Shown here: piece after piece, positions 1 through 5,783 of the stretch
Layout: every line of letters starts with the position of its first letter
Numbering within the stretch: the stretch's first letter is position 1
The notes under the pieces: generated by a model
Database searches by the model: none
Seen by the model: only the letters and a program-made list of their open reading frames with translations
What the model was told of the DNA's origin: nothing
Assembly: GCA_016932145.1 (NCBI GenBank)
Contig: JAFGDI010000013.1
Span: 1-5,844, forward strand
Direction: 5' to 3'
DNA length: 5,844 bases
Origin: Sedimentisphaerales bacterium
Lineage (GTDB): Bacteria > Planctomycetota > Phycisphaerae > Sedimentisphaerales > SM23-30
Program-made: the position numbers and the translations under genes

Positions 1-361
1 AAAACACTAATCACAGTAACTATAGAGAAATAAAGAAGATATAGAAAAGCAGACAAGTATTACATAAAAGAAGCCTGATTCTACATCATTTTCAGAGCAG
101 AACAAACTAAAGGCTTGACGGGAATTTATTAAACCTAAGTTCCATTTATTAGCATGTATATCTAAACACGCTTTAATATATTAGAACCAATACATATACA
201 GATAGTCAAAAAGAGAAGTTTACTATATTGTCATATTTCTTAGAGCATCCAGGCCGCAAACGAAAGAAATAATTAATACTAATGAGCCGGCCCCCTGCGC
301 TGAGCCAGTGCCATTACTGGCTTTGAAAAGGGTTAGCGAAGAATACTCGAGCAGAAAGAGA
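1..361. other. AT-rich flank without a recognisable gene
   Basis: I translated the minus strand downstream of satP and found only very short reading frames that stop within a few codons. A minus-strand frame running from 624 to 223 lies mostly inside satP in another frame and resembles no family I know. The left 240 bases are AT-rich. They contain a short self-complementary stretch (TAATATATTA near 174-183) and a distant 6-bp inverted pair (AAGCCT at 71-76, AGGCTT at 111-116). A GC-rich patch at 285-300 is the only change in composition. The region probably contains the 3' untranslated end of satP plus spacer. Confidence 0.6.
303..322. repeat. Inverted repeat just downstream of satP
   Basis: AGCCAGT (303-309) and ACTGGCT (316-322) form a perfect 7-bp stem around a 6-base loop, about 40 bases past the satP stop codon. 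The position suits a transcript-end or mRNA-stabilising hairpin. It lacks a U-tract in the satP direction (the following bases are GC-rich), so it is not a standard intrinsic terminator. It could act in RNA 3'-end protection or with Rho, but that is inference. Confidence 0.4.
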
Positions 362-976
362 TCATGCCGCCTGTCTGGCATTACATGGTCTGGGATCAGG
401 GCGATCAACTGAGCCAACAGGGAGAGCATTAAAACCGAATTTATCGTTAAGTACTTCTGCCATAGCGAGATAGATAGCACTGGCGCCACAGAAAATACCT
501 TCATAGCCAGCGATAATACCCAGTGTTTTACTGCCGGTGAAGTCTTTAACGGCCAATAAGGCAAAAAGCACAACGAGAGAACCAAAAACCACCTGCAAAG
601 CCCGATTGGCTTTAAGAGTGCCAAAGAACATGAAAAGGGTAAATATGCCCCACATAGAGAGATAACAGCCCATAAAAGCCGGAGGTGTCGGGGTCATATC
701 AGGGAAGATCTTTGGCATAAGTACCAGAGCTACCAGGCTGAGCCAGAACATACCATAGGAGGTAAAAGCGGTAAGACCAAAGGTATTACCCTTTTTAAAT
801 TCGAGGACACCGGCGATAACCTGGGCCATGCCGCCATAAAACAGACCCATAGCCAGTACCATCGGGCTGATATCAGCGAAGAACCCGGCATTATGAATAT
901 TAAGCAATATAGTGGTCATACCAAAGCCCATAAGGCCCAAAGGTGCGGGATTAGCCAGTTTTTCGGTGTTTATCAT
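362..976 (-). CDS. satP: SatP-family acetate/succinate transporter (GPR1/FUN34/YaaH)
   Basis: This 204-residue inner-membrane protein belongs to the acetate uptake transporter family, whose members move acetate or succinate, generally with protons. The family signature NPAPLGL is at residues 9-15, immediately before the first membrane helix. Also typical are the GGMAQVIAGVLEF segment (48-60) followed by GNTFGLTAFTSYGMFW, and GYEGIFCGASAIYLAMAEVLN at 157-177 near the end. About six hydrophobic helices can be read, as expected. E. coli SatP is 188 residues; the extra length here is mainly a polar C-terminal tail (about 186-204). The ATG at 976 places the signature at the usual distance from the N-terminus. 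An AGGA (988-991) lies 11 bases upstream, a slightly long Shine-Dalgarno spacing. The gene is a single-gene unit read leftwards, with a promoter at 1140-1167 and a terminator-bearing leader between promoter and start. Family assignment is firm; substrate preference is inferred from family members. Confidence 0.93.
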   Translation of the reverse strand: MINTEKLANPAPLGLMGFGMTTILLNIHNAGFFADISPMVLAMGLFYGGMAQVIAGVLEFKKGNTFGLTAFTSYGMFWLSLVALVLMPKIFPDMTPTPPAFMGCYLSMWGIFTLFMFFGTLKANRALQVVFGSLVVLFALLAVKDFTGSKTLGIIAGYEGIFCGASAIYLAMAEVLNDKFGFNALPVGSVDRPDPRPCNARQAA

Positions 977-1044
977 GAAAAAATCATTCCTGTCAGTCGG
1001 TGTGTGTTTTGTGGGGTATTGCGGGCTGTGGTCATTGCGGGCAG

Positions 1045-1077
1045 AAAAAAAGCCTCATAAGAACCCGCTTATGAGGC
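1045..1077 (-). terminator. Intrinsic terminator inside the satP leader
   Basis: On the minus strand GCCTCATAAG (1077-1068) and CTTATGAGGC (1061-1052) form a perfect 10-bp stem around a 6-base loop, followed at once by seven U residues (1051-1045). This is a canonical Rho-independent terminator for leftward transcription. It lies about 68 bases before the satP start codon and about 55 bases after the predicted start site. Its position implies conditional termination of the satP transcript, or the end of a separate short RNA. Confidence 0.85.
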
Positions 1078-1133
1078 ACAAATACTGTACCAGTGCAAGA
1101 GGTGGCAAATAGTGCCTCAGTTCTTGTCTGGGG
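1045..1133 (-). promoter_or_regulatory. Predicted attenuator/riboswitch-like leader of satP, or a small RNA of about 90 nt
   Basis: Transcription from the promoter at 1140-1167 should start near 1133. The early segment TGAGGCAC (1119-1112) is perfectly complementary to GTGCCTCA (1079-1072), which overlaps the 5' arm of the terminator. A further AAGAAC (1125-1120) can pair with GTTCTT (1064-1059) in the terminator loop and 3' arm, giving a two-part antiterminator of 8+6 bp that excludes the terminator. Between the arms lie two small hairpins: GGCA/TGCC, which would sequester part of the antiterminator arm, and ACTG-gta-CAGT. No AUG-initiated leader peptide with a ribosome-binding site is visible, so translation-coupled attenuation is not favoured. 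I match this to no known riboswitch class. An independent sRNA ending at the terminator is the main alternative. Confidence 0.55.
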
Positions 1134-1139
1134 CCGGGA

Positions 1140-1167
1140 ATTGTAGCAATAATTTAACTTTTGTCAA
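1140..1167 (-). promoter_or_regulatory. Sigma70-type promoter for satP
   Basis: On the minus strand there is a perfect -35 box TTGACA (1167-1162), a 16-base spacer and a -10 box TACAAT (1145-1140, one mismatch to consensus). The following discriminator is GC-rich (TCCCGGCCCC), a feature of growth-rate or ppGpp-sensitive promoters in proteobacteria. The predicted start is around 1133. This is the strongest promoter match on the satP side of the divergent region. Confidence 0.8.
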
Positions 1168-1211
1168 GAGAGAGCCAAAGAGAATATGTGCATGATGAAG
1201 ATATAAATAGA

Positions 1212-1239
1212 TTGACCGGAAATAATACTGATTTATAAT
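1212..1239 (+). promoter_or_regulatory. Sigma70-type promoter for the kef-type antiporter
   Basis: A -35 box TTGACC (1212-1217, one mismatch) and a perfect -10 box TATAAT (1234-1239) are separated by 16 bases, facing the antiporter gene. The start site would be near 1246, giving a leader of about 109 nt that includes a small hairpin (AACCG 1273-1277 with CGGTT 1284-1288) and the 14-bp tandem repeat. Its -35 box lies about 45 bases from that of the divergent satP promoter. Confidence 0.75.
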
Positions 1240-1299
1240 CTACTATATTGGAAATAGTTACAAAAGAAAAATAACCGGCGATACGGTTGTGAGAATAAA

Positions 1300-1332
1300 T
1301 AAGAAACAAGAAGTAAGAAACAAGAAATAAGA
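1300..1332 (+). repeat. 14-bp purine-rich tandem repeat, about 2.4 copies
   Basis: TAAGAAACAAGAAG (1300-1313) is followed directly by TAAGAAACAAGAAA (1314-1327) and a partial third unit TAAGA (1328-1332). The copies differ at one base. The array sits in the predicted 5' untranslated region of the antiporter gene and ends 22 bases before its start codon. A copy of the second unit plus its flank recurs downstream of proB. Function unknown. Confidence 0.8.
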
Positions 1333-1354
1333 CATTTTCGCTCTGGTTAGATAA

Positions 1355-3331
1355 ATGGGAATAGCAGCAGACATAATAGTAGTAATAATGACCGCCTTTT
1401 TCTTTGGCCTGATCATGCAGAAGCTGGGTCAGCCATTAATCATTGGCTATATATTGGCGGGTGTATTTTTGGGTCCGCATACTGGCGGCATAAGCATATC
1501 CAGCACACAGGACATACAGAAACTGGCAGAGATAGGTGCTGCTTTGTTGCTGTTTGCCATTGGTTTGGAATTTACCCTTAAGGATCTCAAGCCGGTAAAG
1601 TATATAGCCCTGATCGGCACTCCGATACAGTTAATACTGACTATATTGCTGGGGTACGGCATAGGTCATTGCCTGGGGTTCAGTTGGCAGGAATCTCTCT
1701 GGCTGGGAGCCCTGATCTCAACTTCCAATACCATGATCACGCTAAAGCTCTTAAAGAACAATGGCTGGCTGGGCACGCTATCGAGTAAGGTAATGATCGG
1801 TATGCTGATCGCACAGGACCTGGCTTCAGTGCCGATGATCATTATTCTGCCGCAGTTGAATAATCCGGAGCTGGACCTGAGCGTTCTGGCGATAGCAGCC
1901 CTGAAGGCAGCAGGCCTGATCGCAGGTATGGTAATTTTAGGCACAAGGCTACTGCCGGGCATACTCAGGCACATAGCCAGGCTTGGCTCTCGTGAACTTT
2001 TTTTGCTGGCCATAACGGCGATTGGTCTGGGCGTAGGATTTATAACCTACCAGATCGGCCTGTCTTTTGCGTTCGGTGCCTTTGCCGCCGGTCTGGTATT
2101 AAGCGAGTCAGATTATGGCAATCAGGCATTAAACGACATAATGCCGTTGCGAGATCTGTTTGGCCTGTTATTTTTCACCTCGGTAGGCATGTTGCTCGAT
2201 CCGGAGTTTTTACTGAACTACGCCTGGCAGATAACGCTGGTAGTGATAACCGTAAGTCTGGGTAAGGGTCTGATCTTTTCTAATGTAGCCAAACTGTTTA
2301 AGTACGGCAATGTTATACCGATGGCCCTGGGTTTAGGTTTGTTTCAGGTAGGTGAGTTTTCTTTTGTATTATCACAGGTAGGTTTAAGCACCGGCTCGAT
2401 CTCACATGAGCTTTACTCACTGGTACTAACTACTACGATCTTGACTATGGTATTGACCCCAATGGTATCTGGTCTGACCTCGCGACTATACAAGCTCAAG
2501 AAGCAATATCTGGGAGAGATAAAGCTGGAGAATTGCAACATACCCAGTGGCGGTCTGGGCAAGCATGTGATAATAGCCGGTGGCGGTCATGTTGGTTTCC
2601 AGATAGGTCAGGCGTTGCGTAAGATGTCGATGCCCTTTGTTATAATTGAACAGGAGCAGCGTCGATTTGAGCAGGTAAAGACCGCCGGACTATCGGTAAT
2701 GTATGGCGATGCCAGCCAGGAATCGATCTTATCGGCAGCAGGTCTGGGCAAAGCAACACTAATGATAATAACCATACCGGCAGTAATAACCGCACGCGAG
2801 ATAACCCGTCAGGTTCGCCAGGTAAACAGCGAACTGGACATATTAGCGCGCTCGGCCAGTTCTGAGCAGGTTGACATGCTCAAGAGTGCCGGTGTAACCG
2901 ATGTAATATTTCCTGAATATGAAGCTGGCCTGGAAATGACTCGTCAATCACTTTTGCGATTGCATGTGCCGGCAGGCGAAGTACAACGCCAGACAGATAA
3001 GATCCGTCATGAGCTTTATGCCCATCTCTACGATGACAACCATGATTATCAGCTCTTATCTCAGTTGCGAAATGCGGAGCAGGAATTTGACCTGCAATGG
3101 GTAAAACTCAACGAGTCAAGTCAACTGGCACACAGACTGATAAATGAAAGTGATGTGCGCAAACTAACCGGTGTATCTATAGTAGGCGTAGTGCGAAGCG
3201 GTCAACTGACAGCGAACCCGAACCCTGACTTTGTCCTTATGCCCGATGATATGATCGCGATAATCGGCAGCGAATCAGATCGTGAAAGTTTTGTGCAGCT
3301 AGCGAGTAGCAATCCAGAAGCAGTGGAATAA
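1355..3331 (+). CDS. CPA2 family cation:proton antiporter with RCK domains (KefB/YbaL-like)
   Basis: This 658-residue membrane protein has an N-terminal Na+/H+ exchanger domain (about 5-380, around 12 hydrophobic helices) and a cytoplasmic TrkA-like regulatory half. In the membrane domain, IGYILAGVFLGPH (30-42), GAALLLFAIGLEF (61-73) and AQDLASVP (153-160) are typical of CPA2 exchangers; D155 is the likely ion/proton-binding aspartate. The RCK_N Rossmann fold begins at HVIIAGGGHVGFQIG (404-418), with an acidic residue after strand 2 (E432) and GDAS at 451-454, suggesting NAD(H)-type nucleotide binding. An RCK_C (TrkA-C) domain follows at about 572-652. E. coli KefB/KefC (about 600-620 residues) and YbaL lack this C-terminal domain, so gating may differ. 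Likely role: K+ or Na+ efflux in exchange for protons. The ATG at 1355 is the only possible start, because an in-frame TAA precedes it directly; no strong Shine-Dalgarno is visible. The KefF/KefG partner is not adjacent. Family is sure; the ion is not. Confidence 0.92.
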   Translation: MGIAADIIVVIMTAFFFGLIMQKLGQPLIIGYILAGVFLGPHTGGISISSTQDIQKLAEIGAALLLFAIGLEFTLKDLKPVKYIALIGTPIQLILTILLGYGIGHCLGFSWQESLWLGALISTSNTMITLKLLKNNGWLGTLSSKVMIGMLIAQDLASVPMIIILPQLNNPELDLSVLAIAALKAAGLIAGMVILGTRLLPGILRHIARLGSRELFLLAITAIGLGVGFITYQIGLSFAFGAFAAGLVLSESDYGNQALNDIMPLRDLFGLLFFTSVGMLLDPEFLLNYAWQITLVVITVSLGKGLIFSNVAKLFKYGNVIPMALGLGLFQVGEFSFVLSQVGLSTGSISHELYSLVLTTTILTMVLTPMVSGLTSRLYKLKKQYLGEIKLENCNIPSGGLGKHVIIAGGGHVGFQIGQALRKMSMPFVIIEQEQRRFEQVKTAGLSVMYGDASQESILSAAGLGKATLMIITIPAVITAREITRQVRQVNSELDILARSASSEQVDMLKSAGVTDVIFPEYEAGLEMTRQSLLRLHVPAGEVQRQTDKIRHELYAHLYDDNHDYQLLSQLRNAEQEFDLQWVKLNESSQLAHRLINESDVRKLTGVSIVGVVRSGQLTANPNPDFVLMPDDMIAIIGSESDRESFVQLASSNPEAVE

Positions 3332-3366
3332 AAAAAATGCCCGGTGGTTTTATGCCGGGCACTTTT
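3330..3366. terminator. Bidirectional intrinsic terminator between antiporter and moxR
   Basis: TGCCCGG (3338-3344) and CCGGGCA (3355-3361) form a 7-bp GC-rich stem around a 10-base loop. Rightward it is followed by CTTTT, closing the antiporter transcript whose stop codon ends at 3331. Leftward it is followed by eight U residues (A8 at 3330-3337 on the plus strand), a strong end for the convergent moxR transcript. The leftward version looks the better of the two. Confidence 0.85.
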
Positions 3367-3411
3367 CTAAGGGAGGAAAAAGCTGTATGTTGGAAAAAAT
3401 GAAAAAGGTTT

Positions 3412-4419
3412 TTAAGGTACTTCAATATTGTCGAAAATGGTCTTAATAATATCATCAGAAGTTTTATCTTCAGCTTCGGCCTCATAGCTGACAATAACGC
3501 GATGTCTTAATACATCTGGGCCGATATTTTTAATATCCTGCGGAGTGACAAAGGCCCTGCCGGCCATAAAGGCACAGGCCCTCGCCGCCAGAGTAAGACT
3601 GATAGTAGCTCTGGGCGAAGCGCCAAATGCGATGAGGTCGGCAATTTGCAGGCCATAATCCGCCGGGTGCCTGGTAGCGTCAACTATATTAACAATATAA
3701 TCTTTAATACGGTCATCAATGTAGATCATATCAATGAGTTTTCGAACCTGCTCTATCTCATCAGGAGTAATAACCGGCTTAATATCAAAATCGGTTGAGG
3801 TCTTACCCATCAGGTCGAGAATCTCTCTTTCCTGCTGCTTGGTAGGATATGTAACCTTAACCTTGAGCATAAATCTGTCGGTCTGAGCTTCAGGGAGCGG
3901 ATAAGTACCCTCCTGCTCGATCGGGTTCTGGGTAGCCAGCACCATAAAAGGTTTAGGCAAAAGCATAGTCTCATCCCCGATAGTAACCTGCCTTTCCTGC
4001 ATAGCTTCAAGTAAGGCACTCTGCACCTTGGCAGGTGCACGATTAATTTCGTCGGCAAGAATGATATTGGCAAAGATCGGCCCTCTTTTATTGTAGAACT
4101 CCGCCTTTTGCGGGTTATATATCTGAGTGCCGACCAGGTCTGCGGGCAACAGATCAGGGGTGAACTGCAATCTATGGAACGAAGCCTGTATGGCTTTTGC
4201 CAGAGTAGTTACCGTAAGGGTTTTTGCCAGACCGGGCACACCTTCAATGAGAATATGACCATTACTGAGCATGGCGATAATGATCCTTTCGATCATATAT
4301 CTCTGTCCGATAATAACCTTATCGACCTGGTCCATAAGGGTTCTGACAAAAGCGGATGACTGTTGTACTTTTTCTGTAAGTTGAGTAATATCAGGATGAT
4401 AATTAGAATTTTCGCTCAT
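3412..4419 (-). CDS. MoxR-family AAA+ ATPase
   Basis: This 335-residue cytoplasmic AAA+ ATPase is of the MoxR type, thought to act as a chaperone-like remodeller for VWA-domain proteins or cofactor insertion. The motifs are complete and in order: Walker A GVPGLAKT (60-67), the MoxR segment QFTPDLLPADLVG (85-97), Walker B IILADEIN (119-126), sensor 1 ATQNP (162-166), the PLPEAQTDRF region (174-183) with its arginine, and sensor 2 GASPR (266-270). The length matches the family. The ATG at 4419 has AGGT (4430-4427) seven bases upstream. MoxR genes usually precede DUF58, VWA and transglutaminase genes; here the next gene is convergent and the upstream one divergent, so moxR stands alone. Nothing in the protein suggests decay, so its partner is probably encoded elsewhere. 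No substrate can be assigned. Confidence 0.93.
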   Translation of the reverse strand: MSENSNYHPDITQLTEKVQQSSAFVRTLMDQVDKVIIGQRYMIERIIIAMLSNGHILIEGVPGLAKTLTVTTLAKAIQASFHRLQFTPDLLPADLVGTQIYNPQKAEFYNKRGPIFANIILADEINRAPAKVQSALLEAMQERQVTIGDETMLLPKPFMVLATQNPIEQEGTYPLPEAQTDRFMLKVKVTYPTKQQEREILDLMGKTSTDFDIKPVITPDEIEQVRKLIDMIYIDDRIKDYIVNIVDATRHPADYGLQIADLIAFGASPRATISLTLAARACAFMAGRAFVTPQDIKNIGPDVLRHRVIVSYEAEAEDKTSDDIIKTIFDNIEVP

Positions 4420-4446
4420 TACTATTACCTGTAGTATTGCAATTAT

Positions 4447-4484
4447 TATCTCTTAACCAGCCTGCCATGCAGGCATCTGAGATA
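4447..4484. repeat. Interrupted inverted repeat upstream of moxR
   Basis: An inner perfect stem GCCTGC (4460-4465) / GCAGGC (4469-4474) with a 3-base loop is enclosed by an outer 6-bp pair TATCTC (4447-4452) / GAGATA (4479-4484). It sits 28-65 bases upstream of the moxR start. A possible leftward -10 box TATTAT (4489-4484) abuts its edge, though no good -35 is visible. It could be an operator or a 5' leader hairpin; the sequence does not decide. Confidence 0.45.
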
Positions 4485-4509
4485 TAATACGATGGTAAAT
4501 AAATTTGGT

Positions 4510-4538
4510 TTGGTAAAAGTATGAAAGAATATTACAAT
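4510..4538 (+). promoter_or_regulatory. Probable promoter of proB
   Basis: TTGGTA (4510-4515, four of six consensus -35 bases) and TACAAT (4533-4538, five of six -10 bases) are separated by an optimal 17 bases and face proB. The start site would be near 4545, giving a leader of about 80 nt. It is the best rightward promoter match in the divergent moxR-proB gap. Confidence 0.55.
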
Positions 4539-4590
4539 AAGGGCCGTTTTTGCAAAAAAAAGGAAATTACAGCCTTAAGGGCCTTTATTT
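4536..4590 (+). repeat. Direct and inverted repeats in the proB upstream region
   Basis: TAAGGGCC occurs twice in direct orientation (4538-4545 and 4576-4583), each time followed by a T-rich run ending in TTGC. AATAAGGGCC (4536-4545) can also pair with GGCCTTTATT (4580-4589), ten pairs with one G-U. Between them lies the palindrome TTTTTGCAAAAA (4547-4558). The first arm overlaps the predicted -10 box, so the full hairpin would not be transcribed from that promoter. Paired operator-like sites are more plausible than an RNA structure, but no regulator can be named. Confidence 0.45.
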
Positions 4591-4625
4591 GCGATTTTTA
4601 AGCCAGAATAACTGCGAAAGATAAT

Positions 4626-5699
4626 ATGCGTAATTTTGACAAAATAAAACGGGTAGTAGTAAAAGTTGGCACAAATGTTCTGAGTCAGGCAGATGGCATA
4701 AATGAAAATATGATCGCCAAACTGGCCACAGAGATAGCCGCTATGCACAAGAGCGGTAAGCAGGTAATACTGGTAACCTCAGGTGCTATCGGTATGGGCC
4801 GCAAGGCATTGGGCATAACCAAGCCTGCCAAAGAAGTGAAATTGCGTCAGGCGCTGGCCTCGGTTGGCCAGAGCATATTGATGCACCATTATCAGAAGGC
4901 CTTCCATGAGCATGGCTTAAATGTCGGCCAGATATTGCTGACCAGCTCGATAATGAATACGCGTAAATATTATGTCAATCTGAAAAACAGCGTGGAAATG
5001 CTGCTGTCAATGGGTGTCGTGCCGATCGTAAATGAAAATGACAGTATTTCTATCGAAGAAATAGACCTGGCTTTTGGTGATAATGATAAGTTATCGGCCC
5101 TTATGGCCTCTAAAAGCGATGCTGAATTATTGATCGTACTGACCGATGTTGACGGTCTCTATGATAGTAATCCTCGTAAAAATGCCAGTGCCACCTTGTT
5201 GCGTACCGTGCATGAGATAACCGATGAGATCGAGTTGATGGCCGCCGGGGCTGGCAGTGATGTTGGTACAGGTGGTATGAAAACCAAACTGGCTGCGATT
5301 AAAATAGCAGCGCGAGGCGGCTGCAAGGTCATTCTGGCTAATGGTAACGAGAAAGAGGTAATCAGCCGGATAATGGCCGGTGAAGAGATCGGCACGCTGT
5401 TCATGCCCTATCGTAAGCTGAGCAATCGCAAACGCTGGATATTGAATTGCAAGCCCAGCGGTCAGATACAGATCGACAGCGGAGCAGCCCGGGCAGTTGC
5501 CAGCGGCAAGAGCCTGCTGGCGGTAGGGATAACCGGCGTACAGGGCAATTTCAAGGCTGGCGATGTCGTCTCTGTAGGTGAGGTCGCCAAAGGTATTGTC
5601 GATTTTGCTATTGGCGAAATAAACACCATGCTCAGCAGCGGCGGCGACAACCACCATAAAAAAGCCATAGTACATGCTGATAATATAGTGGTACTGTAA
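4626..5699 (+). CDS. proB: Glutamate 5-kinase (gamma-glutamyl kinase) with C-terminal PUA domain
   Basis: This enzyme phosphorylates L-glutamate with ATP to gamma-glutamyl phosphate, the committed, proline-inhibited step of proline synthesis in the cytoplasm. The amino-acid kinase domain (about 8-260) shows the phosphate-binding VVKVGTNVL (11-19, K13), VTSGAIGMGRKALG (50-63), the glutamate-site NEND (136-139), FGDNDKLSA (150-158), LTDVDGLY (172-179) and GTGGMKTKL (214-222, with K219 expected to be catalytic). RKRWI (268-272) leads into a PUA domain at about 277-350. At 357 residues it is close to the 367 of E. coli ProB. The ATG at 4626 is the only start, since an in-frame TAA lies at 4599-4601 with no other ATG between; the ribosome-binding site is weak (GAAAG). 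The usual neighbour proA is absent on both sides here. No clear intrinsic terminator follows. Confidence 0.96.
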   Translation: MRNFDKIKRVVVKVGTNVLSQADGINENMIAKLATEIAAMHKSGKQVILVTSGAIGMGRKALGITKPAKEVKLRQALASVGQSILMHHYQKAFHEHGLNVGQILLTSSIMNTRKYYVNLKNSVEMLLSMGVVPIVNENDSISIEEIDLAFGDNDKLSALMASKSDAELLIVLTDVDGLYDSNPRKNASATLLRTVHEITDEIELMAAGAGSDVGTGGMKTKLAAIKIAARGGCKVILANGNEKEVISRIMAGEEIGTLFMPYRKLSNRKRWILNCKPSGQIQIDSGAARAVASGKSLLAVGITGVQGNFKAGDVVSVGEVAKGIVDFAIGEINTMLSSGGDNHHKKAIVHADNIVVL

Positions 5700-5762
5700 T
5701 ATCGAAATTGTCCATGAAAGAAGTAATAAGACTTAGGGCGGACAAGCCGCAACCAAGAGTAA

Positions 5763-5783
5763 TAAGAAACAAGAAATAAGACA
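5763..5783 (+). repeat. Second copy of the purine-rich repeat, downstream of proB
   Basis: These 21 bases, starting TAAGAAACAAGAAA and continuing TAAGACA, are identical to 1314-1334 in the antiporter leader. A related stretch, GAAGTAATAAGAC, occurs at 5720-5732. The rest of the 145 bases after proB holds only a 6-bp inverted pair (TTGTCC 5708-5713, GGACAA 5740-5745) and a 4-bp hairpin (GCGG/CCGC, 5738-5750) without a U-tract. An exact 21-base match between two intergenic sites about 4.4 kb apart suggests a dispersed genomic repeat family. Confidence 0.75.

Noticed and set aside
71..116. AAGCCT/AGGCTT inverted pair as a distal satP terminator
   Set aside because: The stem is only 6 bp with a 34-base loop and an imperfect U-rich tail, about 245 bases past the stop codon; too weak to call.
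223..624. Minus-strand 133-codon hydrophobic frame extending past the satP end
   Set aside because: It is mostly satP read in another frame. Its hydrophobicity is inherited from the overlapping membrane protein, and no independent family features are seen.
912..1112. Plus-strand 66-codon frame, including an internal start at 975 with a signal-peptide-like N-terminus
   Set aside because: It overlaps the satP start antisense and runs through the leader terminator hairpin. It has no Shine-Dalgarno, and its sequence resembles no family.
1045..1133. tRNA or known GEMM-type riboswitch in the satP leader
   Set aside because: There is no T-loop or acceptor pairing as in a tRNA, and the conserved GEMM core bases are missing.
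4483..4488. Perfect TATAAT on the plus strand upstream of proB
   Set aside because: The position 17 bases upstream reads GCCTGC, part of the inverted repeat, so there is no -35 box. The pair at 4510-4538 fits better.
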